Translations under genes and position numbers: made by a program
Assembly: GCA_022747635.1 (NCBI GenBank)
Contig: JAKTNV010000010.1
Location: forward strand, 39,084,237 to 39,148,236
Reading direction: 5' to 3'
DNA: 64,000 nucleotides
Origin: Hetaerina americana
Taxonomy: Eukaryota; Arthropoda; Insecta; Odonata; Calopterygidae
The notes under the pieces: model-generated
Told to the model about the DNA's origin: nothing
What the model saw: the letters and a program-made list of their open reading frames with translations, nothing else
Database searches by the model: none
In this document: positions 43,301 through 54,900 of the stretch, piece by piece
Layout of the letters: each line of letters starts with the position of its first letter
Numbering within the stretch: the first letter of the stretch is position 1

Positions 43301-45459
43301 TTAGGTTAGAAAAATTGTGGATATAAAAAAAGAAATTAATGAAGAAGAATACATAGTAATTTAGGGCAAATTGCTTGTTAAATTGCAAGGACATATAGTA
43401 AGTAATACTCATTCTGGGTGCAACTGTTAGCAAAAAGTAATGGCGACTGAAGTACCACTCTGTTTTGAATGCATACACGTAGGCTCTTACCATACTGCTT
43501 GTACCAAACTAAAACTTCAAAAATATTTGCCAGTTTTGAAAACAAAGTAATTATGTTTAAAAGGGTAATCAATTCTTTTTATTAATTTGGGTCAATTTAA
43601 TCTAATGGCAATCGCACCATCAAAGCATAAAATATTTCTTCAAATCAATCAGGACATATATGCGCTTAGTCAACCTGCTCTAATGACAATTCTTGGACAA
43701 CCATTTGTCTTCAGACCAAGGGTTCTAAGGAGTTTCATATGAGTCTAAATCAGACAGTGATCAGACAGAGACTTGGAGGGTGGCCTCCGAAAAAGGGAAG
43801 TATTTTAGCCTTACTTGAGAGAAACCTTACTACCACCGACACTAATATTTTTTTAAATCTAAATTTTATTCATTGAACTGAAATGAATAATGAAGAATAT
43901 TTAAAATGGTTTAAAACTTAATCAGAATTAAACTTCTTCTTCAATGATGAATAAATAAAATAATTCATGTACCTATACATATTAGTTCAGCAAGATTTAC
44001 AGGTATAGCGCTTCAACGCAGCATGTTAGATAAGGTCTTGTTAAAGTGCCTTGGTAGAACATGATATCGCTTATCAAAAGTGATAGCCATGACGAAGTTA
44101 TATGAGTATTTTCGAAATCATTCCTTTTCGTGTTAGAAATTTCACAGTGCGAAATTCATTCGCTGACGCCCCAAATCGTCCTGTTGACTTTAACCCCGTC
44201 ACACGCTTTGTTTTGAAAGCACATCAGAGAATGACTCAGTTAAAATAACTGTTAAGGTATTTCTCGTAGTTCTTGGAATTGGTCAAAGCCGTGATTAATA
44301 AGATTATGTATCGTTGTCCTTTTTACGCATTTTAGGGAAGAAGTCATTAATTTAACAATCGAATTCCACTTGCACTTGAAAAGCCACCAATTAGCGAAAA
44401 TTCGCGTTCTTGATGCTAAAAATCATTATGACTCTACAAGGGATTTCACAGGCTTTTTGCTTCTTACCCTCTTCGACTTGCCCGCAAACCGTAGTCGTCG
44501 CTACTTTAATTTGTTGGAGCCCACGAGGTCTTATTGTTAGCATAGGAAACTCTTATTTAGGAAAGATTGGAGGCACACTAACAAGTTGGAAGTACTTTAT
44601 AATCATAATTTAGAGTTTTTGACTCTTGTTTAAACATTTGCTGTCGACATTTGAAAACTGTCGACTGAAAACATTTTTTCCATATGCCTTTCTGGATAAA
44701 GAGAAATTTCGTTGCGACTCAGTTCGCTTCGATTGGAATAACGCAGTTCGTTACTTTGAAGAGCGGTCCAAAGCTATTTTATGTCTTTCTATGTACCGAG
44801 CCCATGAAGTAGAAAATTCAAGCACTCCTTCATGTTAAAAGTGGTAAATGACCAAAGAAGTGATTGCATTAGGGCTTCTCGGAGTGTCAAGATGCTACAA
44901 AATTGTGCAAGGCTACTCTCATTCAAAATTACACGGAATTCAATCTCCACGCAATACGGCGTGGCATCAGTGATTCATTCGAACTTCCTCTGGATTAGTT
45001 TATTCCTCACTCATTAAAATCCCGTCTTCCGACATAATCATTGTTCCGGTTTACTATGCGGTGCGTCAAGCGTGCGCGTGACAAGATTGCTTCACTCTAT
45101 CCACGTCGTGATTTTTTCCGATGACATCAACTTGTAATACAATTGAATTTGTCTTTGGGTGTAGATGTCAAGGACCAACAATCCTTGCCGTGGCAATGAA
45201 GTGGATAAGCACTGAATAATAGTGCCGAACTGTATCAAATATATTTTTTACGACCTAGGAATATCCTAATTATTCTCAAGAAAATTTAGGTACAAATAAT
45301 ATTGCACGGGAATATAAAATTTGGAAAATACGGATGAAAAACATCAAATGCTCTTTGCTCTTCGAATCGACAACTGTCATGAAGAAATCGTAAAGAGGAA
45401 ACGTCAGGAGTTCATTTAAATGACTTCATTTTTATTCAAAATTTCCGCATGAAGTCAGC

Positions 45460-47480
45460 AAATTTTTCGAAAGGTCTTCAGTCTACGTTTATTCTCTTGC
45501 CTCAAAGACCAAGTTTCCGCATCATACAATACTATGATCAATATTCAACCTTTTCGTCAGTCTTTTCTTTATATCTTTACTTCTGGCATTAGCCTCCCAT
45601 CGACGCCCTCCTTTTCATAAAATCTTCTTTAGCTAGGGCAATTCTTCTTTTAATGCCCTAAATACGTTCTTTCTTCTACAGAATTTAAAACAAGGCGCAT
45701 TGCTCTATGTACATGCTTTAATTTAGGGCTCCTAAATTGAAAGTTTACCTTAAATTTCCTGTTTGGTGAGAACCTTCGTTTTTGATCATTGACTCCCATC
45801 CCAAACTTACCAACCAAATTTTGCAATGCACTCAGGAAAAACTTTAATCCCTTGACTGACTGGCTTACTAAAGCGCATTCATCCGCAAATGTAACTAATG
45901 AAATGACATTCCCTCTCACTCTCATTCTTTCTCCACTCTATTAATATTTTATCTGTATATTCAGTACGTTACAAAGCAAGGGTGAAAGTGCCCACCCTTG
46001 CTTAACACTGCCCATCCGAGGTCGTCATTCGCTACATGTACCTGTGCAGTCTGTGACGTGCATGTTGCAGATAAGTCACCTATCCCTCCAGCCTACTCAT
46101 CTTCTTCAATGCATTCACTGATCTACCAAATTCACTTTGATGAATGCCTCCTCAAAATCCACGAAACAAACTAGTGCATCTACTCCTACATACATAAAAC
46201 CCACCACTAGGGTAGCAGCACACCAGGCATGCAACATCAAAATTAAGAGTCTCTGAATTTTTAGCCATAACGTATGTGAAAAATAATTCAAATAATATAC
46301 ATGATGATTGCTACAGTTACGTGCACTACGGTATCTAAGTGAGATATACTGACTCCACGCATACGAGAGGATATGCTAGTAATAAGGAAAATAACTAAGG
46401 TTAGATGAGATAATGGGGAAATAATAGGCTACTTAGAACGAAAAAAGGAAAATTATTTTTAGTACCTAGCCTGGTCGAACACAGTTCTTCTGATCCCTTA
46501 TTATTCGTGGGAGAAATTTCAAACTTGTCCTTTCTACACTTAATCTCCCTAATTTTATTGACATGATCTCTCCTATTTTAGTATGATGGGACTAATAATA
46601 TATTTTAAATATCATCACTTAAGACATTTGGTTCTGATTTATGCAACAAATTTGATCTCATTATGTAACCTTTGCTCCGTGAGTAATACCCAGCCTAGTT
46701 CCTCCAATAATTTTGATATGCTACTCATTTTATCATGACATCGTTTTACAAATCTAGTTCCTCTACGCTCCAGATGATCTAATTCGGCAATCGATCCATT
46801 TCATGAGTATCACATACACTGGCAGTATATTCTAAATGAGCTAAAACTAAGAAAAAATGATATTGCTCTTTTACACGTACTTGATCGTCAAATTTCGCAA
46901 ATAGTATCCTATTTATTCCTAAGTTTTGCTACCTTGTCCATATACAACCCGCATACGTTTCACCTAGGCATTCAGGAGGGAAGTAGGTACTTCCTACTCC
47001 ACAGATTCATAACTGCCCACTTTTTCAAGGTTTATTCGAATTGCCAAATGTCACACCAACTTTGCATTACATTAAGGTCATCTGCCAAAGCTAATCTATT
47101 CTCAGAACTCGGATATCTCTGTAAACTACTCACACACTGGTTGTATTGTCTATTGATTTTTGACAGTGATCTAATTACTGTTATAGGATCACGCGTAACC
47201 AACCCCTTTCTAAACCCAAACTAATCTTCCCCAAAGTAATTATGTGCCCTCTCCAATCTTTTGTTCATGATCCCAAGTACTATCGTACTTTATCTAAGGG
47301 CGAAATCAAACTTATGGTCATATAATCATTTCAAATGACTACCTCCCATTTTTTTGAGATGGAGTTAATACTGATATGGCGAAATCTTCCAGCCAAATTC
47401 CTTTCACATTAATTCAACGGATTAGCTTAAAAAAGTTTTCCTAATGTTTCGTTAAACCCTAATGTAGCTTGCATGGGCTA
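45460..47480 (-). mobile_element. RTE-like LINE copy 3, interrupted
   Basis: Minus strand: EDFAISVLTPSQKNG and the KGVGYA-RD region at 47410-47185 match copy 1 before its catalytic Asp. The match resumes at 46200 with ALVCFVDFEEAFIKVN, continues through FADECALVSQSVKGLKFFLS (45650-45925) and ends at YDAETWSLRQENKRRLK near 45500. The block 46210-47180 is foreign to this element. Heavily mutated. Confidence 0.75.
46420..47180 (-). mobile_element. Second reverse-transcriptase fragment nested in RTE copy 3
   Basis: Minus strand shows LALADDLNVMQSWCDIWQFE (47110-47040), then AHLEYTASVCDTHEMDRLPN with frameshifts to a 'VKRCHDKMSSISKLLEELGW' block (near 46720). These are the motifs of LINEs with 'DL--L--WC--W-M-FN--KC' and 'VRPHLEYAS-VWDP'. 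It lies exactly where copy 3 lacks its own sequence. Confidence 0.6.
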
Positions 47481-47959
47481 TATTGATGATGTAATAACAG
47501 CAAATTAAAGAAATTGGCAAGTATAAATATTCACTCCATTAAACACATTTTATATTCTAAACCTAATATCATAAAATATAAACCTCAATACTAATAACTA
47601 AAGAGTAACTTTTTGAAATATTGAAACATTCTGCGAGCGTATTAACCCCTTATATCCCCCTTTATTCCCTCACGAAACTAGCAAAACCCACGTCACGAAA
47701 AGTCACGTGAAACTTGCTCGCTCTGTTTATGGCCACGGAAATCAATCCGAGGACGATTAATAAGGGTAGGCACCATCCAGGAAAATGTTCCAAGACGTGA
47801 AGAAATTCATACGTTCTGTGCAAGGATGAGTTTTTCCCCTTGTTCCCTGCAGGATGGGGTTTCTAGAAAGCATCATCCGCGGCGCCACGCGGGCATTATT
47901 TCTTCGTACCGATAGGATGCTATGGCATTGTAAATGGCGCACCCGATTCTACGAGGGGA

Positions 47960-48440
47960 TGCCATAAACTTTTAGTTATTACTAAAAAATAATCAGGTAA
48001 AGACTTATCTTTTATTTATTATTATTCAGACTTCTCTAATTGGTTATCTTCCAGCGTTGGTTCGTTGTAGAACGCAGCAGATTATGTCGAAAAGTATTGT
48101 CATTTATGCTGTCAAATATCCGACCCCTCAATAGTTTTTGAGTTCTAGGAATAAAAAAAGGTCGCTTGGGGTGGCGGAATAGACACAATTTCAAAGCCAT
48201 ATCGCTTTGATTGCCCCATGATTGCAGTTCGTGCCGTGTTTGTTTCTGACCCAGCGTGCTGACACCTTTGACTTGCGCAGTTCCTCGTGAATAATTTTCC
48301 ACACACTGCTGTAACTAAGATCGGCCTCATTCATTATCGTTTGGGTGATTGTTATTCGGTCTTATTGGTTGAATTCCTCAACTATCTTCACCGCGGCAGG
48401 ACCATCCGTGAGGGATGGTCTTCCACTTCTTGGATCGTCT
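47960..48440 (-). mobile_element. mariner-like remnant, internally deleted
   Basis: Minus-strand pieces run from GRPSLTDGPAAVKIVEEFNQ and TQTINEADLSYSSVWKIIHE EL (DNA-binding region, 48430-48290) to a decayed C-terminus with DLFLFLELKNY near 48150 and FDIICCVLQRTNAG near 48070. The catalytic middle is missing. Confidence 0.6.
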
Positions 48441-48815
48441 GTGAGTGAAATGTGGCCAGTTGGAAAATTCCTTTTCCACCACAAAAATTTGTCATAAAAT
48501 TTTCATGGACTACTATCACTTTATCGTGGATTTACCGGGAACTGTAACATTCCAAAGGAAGGAACTTAATCACACTGCAAACCTCTATTTCCTCTATTCT
48601 GCGAGTTACTTCAATCTACGGCTTCCCGAAACAAAAAAACGAACAGTTATAATGCAATGTAATATAAAAAATTATGTATACCAGGATCAATCAATACGAA
48701 GAATACATTTTATCCAGATATCTCAGTTATTTCTTAGCAATAATTACTTAAAAATGATGCCCATTTACTTTGTAGTAAGCTTTCCTTCCAAAAATTGCTG
48801 CCGACTACGATGGTA

Positions 48816-49724
48816 CTAGGTCCGTACAATAAGACTGGTTTACTGTAGCCTCAACGGAGCGGTGGATGGGGGTCGGACCGGTCGGCTCGGTAGAGGGGTC
48901 CCCTACCACTCAGGCACACTTTAGTTCAGTCCCCTCCAGGCATGTGTTGAGACAGGAGGTGGATTTTTGTGACGTGATTCTTTGTGGTGTCGTCGCGCCA
49001 GCATGGAGCGCGCCGTCGAGCAACGCTACGCTGTGAAGTTTTGCGTTTAACTCGGGATATCCGCGTCGAAGACACTTTAACTCATTAAACAGGCTTTTGG
49101 AGATGATGCCTTAAGCAGCACAAGATTTTTGAGTGGCACAAAATGTTTAAGGAAGGCCGGGAGCTCGATAAAGACGAGCACCGCGTCGGACGCCCGGCGA
49201 CCGCTCGAACCGATGCTGAGGGGGCCAAAGTGAAAAACGTTTTGGACTCTGACAGGCGTTTAACCATCGCCCTTGTCAGTGAGGAGACCGGCATTTCAGT
49301 CGGAACCGTCCACACCATTGTAACAGAGGATCTTGCGATGAGGAAAGTGTGCGCGATGCTGGTGCCGAAAGTCTTGAGCTAGGAACAAAAACTGTCGCGG
49401 GTGGAAATTTTGCAAGACATTTTGGACTGCATCCAGGAAGATGGAGATTTTCTCGACAACGTTATTACCTCAAAGGACAGCTCAAAAGGAGCTCAAAGGA
49501 TATCGGTTTGACTCCATCGAGGCGGTTCAAGCGGTGACGACAAAGGCTGTCAACAGTATTCCGGAAACCGACTTCCAGCGGGCTTTTGATGAGTGGCAGA
49601 CGCTCCGAACTAAGTTTATCGATGTAGGAGGAATGTATTTTGAAGATTATTCAGTAATCGTAATGATAATTGCAATAAATTTTGGTTTTTGGGACCAGTC
49701 CCGATACTTATTGCTCGGACCCTG
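48816..49724 (+). mobile_element. 909-bp mariner (irritans-like) deletion derivative with intact TIRs and TA duplication
   Basis: Ends are inverted repeats (left CTAGGTCCGTACAATAAG, right complement CAGGGTCCGAGCAATAAG) flanked by TA at 48814-48815 and 49725-49726. The interior encodes MERAVEQRYAVKFC, FKEGRELDKDEHRVGRPATA, VKNVLDSDRRLTIALVSEET GISVGTVHTIV, then ILDCIQEDGDFLDNVIT, then jumps to LKGYRFDSIEAVQAVTTKAV and FQRAFDEWQTL. The catalytic centre between is deleted, with frameshifts. About 380 bp short of a typical mariner, so non-autonomous. GC-richer than its surroundings. Confidence 0.92.
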
Positions 49725-50081
49725 TATTACTACTACGATGGCAAAATTAAGAGACTTGGATATCCAAAAACGATATGGCATGGAGTATACTTACACACCT
49801 TTCGAGCTAATCAGAGCCGCGGCTCCACTGGCTGTTCGTCCAGGGGGTCCCATTCTCGCGTTCGACTGGCTGGTCGTTCATCTCCGTTAAAAAATGTTCT
49901 CAGCTGGCGTAAATAGGTATTAAAAATATAATCCAGCATTCAAAAAAATTCTAACATCACCTTAGTAAAAAGGGAAACAATGATAATAACAGCAATTTTT
50001 TATTGAATTGAACTGTTTAAGGAACAGTAAGAATCCCTTGAGTGAGAACATATTCCGTTTTACAAAACGAAAATTCAACTT

Positions 50082-50087
50082 TTTATT
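50082..50087 (-). terminator. Polyadenylation signal of SPAG6
   Basis: AATAAA on the minus strand about 70 nt beyond the stop codon; a second lies at 49999-50004. Confidence 0.6.
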
Positions 50088-50156
50088 AGATCATCAAATT
50101 ATAAGTTAGATTTTTCGCCATCTGCCGAGATAAACCGCCCTGCCGTGTTCAACCAT

Positions 50157-50664
50157 TTAATCTTCAGATGGAGGTCCGACGTCTGACGCAGGAGTTCTCC
50201 TACCGATCTCAACCAACGGTATTCCCAACACTGCAGGAGCCGACTGTGAGCTAATCTTTGCGTTCGCCGCCTTATCGCGGGGATTGGCACCGACGAAGGG
50301 CGCCTCTTCACTCTTAACGACCCTCATTGGTGATATCTTTTGGAACCCTATAGACTCTTTTGACATCCTCCTCATTTTCAAGTCGTCCAGATCAGTACAC
50401 TGGCCATCGGCGTTCACCTCTTCCATCTGCAAAGATCCAGTCATGCCCTCCCTCATCGGTTCGGCCACGCCATCTCCGATCAAATACGGCAATGGCAGTT
50501 GGTTCTCATCCTCCAAAGGCTCCTGGTAATACGGACACCTGGAAAATCCTTGAGGCCGTTCCTGACTACTGGGCCTGTCTGCCAGCAGCACCTCGGGAGG
50601 TATGTTCGGCTCAAATACCTCAAGACGTTTAAGTAATGATTCAGAGTATGCAGGCGAATAGTAG
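50157..50664 (-). CDS. SPAG6: SPAG6 last exon with long C-terminal extension
   Basis: Acceptor CCATCCAG|CTACTA. YYSPAYSESLLKRLEVFEPN completes the conserved part; then come about 145 residues rich in Pro, Glu, Ser and Lys (for example PYYQEPLEDENQLPLPYLIG, GMTGSLQMEEVNADGQCTDL, PFVGANPRDKAANAKISSQS) to TAA at 50159-50157. The extension is GC-richer than the flanks and fully open, which supports translation. It has no recognised domain and looks disordered. A hidden intron within it cannot be excluded. Confidence 0.85.
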
Positions 50665-52327
50665 CTGGATGGAAAGATTTAATATTTCTATTTATACAAG
50701 CCCTTCGAGTTTTCTTACATAATTTGTTCATAGATATTATAAGTCTGCCAAAGAAGCCTGCAAATTAGAATATAAGGTACAACGTTTATTAGTATATTTA
50801 CGACCATTTACGGATGTCCTACGAATTGACTTTAAATTTTAGAAAGAGGCCACAAGAACAACGATATCACAAGTAGCAGGCATTTCCATTTCACTAAATC
50901 GTAAAAGTGACCCACTAGTAAAACTTCAAAAATAATTGAGTAGCTAAAGGGTTTTAAATAAATTTAAATGAAAAAAGAAGGCTAAGTCGAGGAGAATATC
51001 CATGAACAGAAAATAGAGTTTAGGGGTAGGGGGAGTACATTAAGGAAAGTGCAACAGTCAAGAGAAACAGACTGTGAGTAATATTATTAGCGAATCAAAT
51101 ATATTATGACGACAACTATAAAAGGGAGCGTATTTCGAGGAAGGCGGATGCGAGTTATTAAAATTGAGCCAGGATTTGTACGGGCCTCGAGCGTGAGTGA
51201 GGAAGAAGGTAGGCGCAAGAAGTAGAGTGTTTTTGAGCTGAACTGTGGGATCGGAGAGGATGGATGGAGAGAGTTCGACAGAGGAAGGCGTGGCAATGGG
51301 GTATTGAGTTCGGTACCTGAAATATTGATACAAAGTAGGCGAATTTTGGAACCATAATTAAGCTTAATGAAAGAAGTGAAACAAGCCAAAGGGGTTTATA
51401 AATAAAGTTATAGATTTTTATGTACAACTTACCAGATTGTAACATGCATATGTTAACAAATGTGTTGAGGAGATGAAGCATGAGAATAGGTATTTTTACT
51501 ACACGAAGGAAAGAAATGGATACCAAGAAGTAGAAGGATAGCAACACATTTATAAAGTGAAATAATGATGGGCAACAAAAAGGGGACCAGAAAAAGTATT
51601 TAATTTGACGGGATAAAAATGGATGGTAGTAAATAGGCAAAAGAATAGCGAGGATGTATGAAATGTAATTTTTTTAATAAGTACCACTCTTTCTAGTCTA
51701 TTGTCTGGAAATGATCTTGTCAGGCTCTTATTTTGAATTTCAAATAATACTATAATTATTCGGTGTTCGTTCGAAGGGGTTCGGTTCTCCTGAGAAACAT
51801 TAATTGATTTCAGATCGCCAATAGCATTAGAGTGACCGGCGTTTGACAGTTAACATTTTGCAGTCAAATACATTACTAAAGCGTAAGTATTTAACTACGA
51901 CTTATCCCTAAGTGAACATTAACCTATTTGCTTGATGTATCTACTCCAAATTCTCTATCTATTTAACACTTCTTAATATCTCCTTATTAACTCATTTATG
52001 GATGCTCTACCGGGACGTAAAATGGCATCCAATGTTGGAAAAAATTAAATGCCCACAACATCTGACTTAGAATAATTCACTAGGATTGAATGAAGTGCTC
52101 ATGTTTATGTTTATTTATTTAGGTATGTAATAATTTTGTTTTATCTTATGTTTTACCCACTTTCATATCGGTTTCACTTACTTGACTATTTCCTCTGGGA
52201 AGCAAAGGTTGATAATGGTTTTATAGTCGTAGAGCGGTGTCCCTGGTTCCGCGACCAGTTGCTGGACTTTTCTTAGTCCACCTGTAGTGACGAAGAGTCT
52301 TCTGGCCCTTGAGTCGTGTGGAAGAAC
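50157..52327 (-). CDS. SPAG6: Sperm-associated antigen 6 (PF16), C-terminal two exons
   Basis: Exons 52327-52182 and 50664-50157 join in frame (AA|C). The first reads VLPHDSRARRLFVTTGGLRK then VQQLVAEPGTPLYDYKTIIN LCFPEEIV; the second continues YYSPAYSESLLKRLE. This is nearly the C-terminus of SPAG6, an armadillo-repeat protein of the C1 microtubule of the ciliary/flagellar central apparatus, needed for sperm motility. Canonical SPAG6 (about 509 residues) ends some 20 residues past YYSPGYS; here the frame runs about 145 further residues. The preceding ~440 residues were not found to the right within the window, so they may lie beyond 64000 or in exons too short for me to see. Confidence 0.92.
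50665..52181 (-). other. SPAG6 final intron
   Basis: 1.5-kb intron. Minus-strand frames over 51058-51640 are open for up to 160 codons but are hydrophobic, low-complexity and unlike any known protein, so they are not called. Nothing else is recognisable. Confidence 0.75.
52182..52327 (-). CDS. SPAG6: SPAG6 penultimate exon
   Basis: Acceptor TCCTTCGCAG|GTTCTT, donor GTCAA|GTAAGT. 48 codons matching the last armadillo-like segment ('FSK|VLPHDSKARRLFVTSGGLKKVQE'). The intron boundary before VLPHD begins exactly where that conserved segment starts. Confidence 0.95.
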
Positions 52328-53839
52328 CTGCGAAGGACATGAGAAGGACGCTTGAAATGATCGTGGAATATTACATTCTCGTAGAAATCCGTTAGGATAA
52401 TGCCGTTCATGTCGACTGATGCCTCAGTATCATCTACTTTTTATGATATCCGATGAAGCTAATAGATCACAATAATATAATGACGCCAGAGAATGAATCC
52501 TGGTGAACCAAGTTTTTTAACCATGTAAATTCTCGGACGCAAAGGACCCCTTCCTTGTGTTTAGAAAAAATCATTAGCTGAATTTAAATGCGCTTACGGA
52601 GAAGCAAAAGATTAATAATATTTTTTGAAAACTTTTGGGTGACTGCAGTTGTATTGCAGCGTAATATGCGCCGGAAAAAATGTATCACTAATCAACAGGC
52701 AACATAGATGGTGAGTGGCAATAGGCAAGTCAAGAATTCGCGGATTTACCGAATTAATTCTGACTTCCGCGCAAAAGCTTTCTAACTTTATCTACGACTT
52801 ATTTTTAATGAAAGAATCAACATGAACATATTCTGCTATAGAGTTGGTTTTATTTTTGCGTAAAATTTTAAGATTGCTTGCAAAGAGCAGGGAGTGAACG
52901 ATTATTTCGAGGTGGGTTGCTACGGCAACGGAGAAGTAAAAATTGAGTCAATTACCAAATTCGCGCATATTTGTATTGAGTTTTGTGAAATATATTTATT
53001 CATGTGTGCGTAAGCCTCTACCCCTGATATTTATTGTGTATTTGTGAGATAAAAAAAATCGACCTTTTGGTTAAAATAAAGAAAGGAAAAATACCAGAAT
53101 GTTAAACCAATGGTAGAAGAAAATATCCACTAGTATATTGATTTATACTTCTTTACGAAGAGCTTCTCATCGCGAATGATTTTTACACTGAAAATGTTGC
53201 ATTGAAAAATAAATTGTGTTGGGCGCCGTCAAGACCTGTCGTCAATGGGCAGCAGACCAATAAATACCATTTCAAAAGTGTTTACTTGGAATTGCCACCG
53301 TCATCACTCACTTTCACAACGCGCGAAGCAATCACAATAAAAATTCACGGAAAGATTGGCAGTTTGGACTGACGTCCATGCGACAAATTGCTGAGGCGGA
53401 ATGGGTGGGATGGGAAGCGGCCAAATGAATGTCTGTTTACTCCTGACGTTGGGCTGCGTACCCGAGGGTGACACGCACGTGAGAACTGGAATACAAAAGG
53501 CACTCGACCGTGTTTGTTCATATTGCCATCTCTGAATAGTGAATCACGACGTGTAATTCACGGTAAACCACGAGTCGTGGTAAACGGGGCGCCAGGCGTG
53601 AAAGGCGTGAGCTGGAACATTCTCGCCTTGCCCATGGCAACCAAGCCTGCTCACATCGGCGGCTCGAGTGCGGATCAAATAATAACAGAATATCTTGAAG
53701 GAGGTTTTAAAATCAAGGAGGTTTATCACGCTCATTCTAATGACTTGTCCGACCATGAATATAATGGTGCAGGTGCTCCATGTTCATGTTATTCAGTATA
53801 ATATTCACGGATGAATTCAAATAAACTACGGCAAATACC

Positions 53840-54010
53840 GGAATAGTAACTTTAACAGAGTCATCCGCTATTGTGCATTACACTACAACAATTACTAAGA
53901 GCAAAAATAACTCGCCTATACCGGGATTCAAACACGGATCTCTCGATGCCCGGCTGAGTGCTTTAGCCAATTAAGCTACCGAGGTGAAAATCCTCAAAGG
54001 CAAATGCAGC
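53840..54010 (-). repeat. Repeat family A copy
   Basis: tRNA-like module at 53914-53985 on the minus strand (ACCTCGGTAGCTTAATTGGC start, B box GTTTGAATCCCGG, anticodon-position GGG), preceded on the plus strand by AACTTTAACAGAGTCATCCG and CTACAACAATTACTAAGAG. The stem arm is eroded. Confidence 0.7.
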
Positions 54011-54169
54011 TTCACAATGATGATGAAAAGTCTTCAACTACAAGGTTGATTTGATGGGTAAGGTAAAGCTCTGCTCAAATCAACCGTAAGGCTTATATTA
54101 TAAGATATGCGCTCATTAGGGTCCGGAGCCCAGTTCCTTTTCCTGAGTGCCTAACTGAGTGGTCCTGAG

Positions 54170-54310
54170 TGGACCTATAGTTGCCAGAAAGATCTGGTTT
54201 GCCAAAAAATGACACACATTGGGGTAAATCTGGGGGGTGCCAGATTTGAACCCGGGCTCTCCAGTCAGTAGTTTAACGTTTTACCCAGTACGCCATCACA
54301 CCCAATAATG
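54170..54310 (-). repeat. tRNA-derived SINE head (family D)
   Basis: Minus strand: GGTGTGATGGCGTACTGGGT (A box) and GAGCCCGGGTTCAAATCTGG (B box), followed by a body containing CACCCCCCAGATTTACCCC. Single copy in the window, lying between two family A copies. Confidence 0.6.
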
Positions 54311-54639
54311 ACAATTATGATATTTTTATTATTTCAGTCATTTAATGTAAATAAATAGGCCGGAAACATACCCAAAGAGAAGGAAAGGTTACAAAATCCG
54401 GAAAAGGCATCCTGTTGGCAATCACGATACTTCTTTGGAGTTGGCCCCTTCTATTCCTTCACATAGTCGCGCGAAATGTTATCACCCACCTCCCTTGCAC
54501 ACTACTTCCGTCTTCATTTTAATCTTATCCACTCCGCCTGTTTTTGCAGTGGTACAGGTGTTAGGGCCCTACGGATACACTCAAACTTTGCTTGTGAGTA
54601 GAGGTCAATGAAGAATTTTTTCTCTGGTAATTAATCTGC

Positions 54640-54900
54640 GATACTGATTCATTAAGCGTGAACCATCATTGCAACAATTTCAGTGTGTAAGAATCATTCG
54701 CTTTGACTGGGATTCGAACCCAGATCCCTCAATATCCGGTTGAGTGCTTTAGCCACTTTAGCTATCGAGGCGTCCTCTTAAACTCTGAAATTTTGGGGCT
54801 TTTAAAGGAACAAGATGTTGTGACGAAATACCGTACATACAATGTCACAGGCATTCGTAGTCGTGGGCGACGCGCCACTGTCCGCGAGGTTAAAGCCAAC
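54640..54900 (-). repeat. Repeat family A copy, best-preserved minus-strand example
   Basis: tRNA-like module at 54700-54771 with perfect anticodon stem CTCAA/TTGAG, loop CCGGATA (GGA), and B box GGGTTCGAATCCCAG. Arms on the plus strand are CAATTTCAGTGTGTAA (one arm mutated) and AAACTCTGAAATTTTGG. The outer unit extends to GGTTAAAGCC near 54896. An open reading frame crossing this region (54703-55050) is a chance product of the repeat. Confidence 0.8.

Larger units (their letters stand above)
35939..50081. other. 14-kb intergenic region between SPAG6 and ATP synthase g
   Basis: No host gene was recognised. Transposon relics are listed separately. Long stretches with nothing identifiable: 36140-36780, 38900-42740 and 43310-45460. 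In 44030-45020 a few open frames exist (for example 44626-44838), but none resembles a known protein. Confidence 0.6.

Noticed and set aside
49441..49890. 149-codon plus-strand frame over the mariner right end.
   Set aside because: The first part is the mariner transposase C-terminus; the remainder runs through the TIR into flanking DNA and has no family resemblance.
51058..51640. Overlapping minus-strand open frames up to 160 codons inside the SPAG6 intron.
   Set aside because: Hydrophobic, low-complexity composition, no recognised motif, and no splice logic. Likely chance openness in purine-biased DNA.
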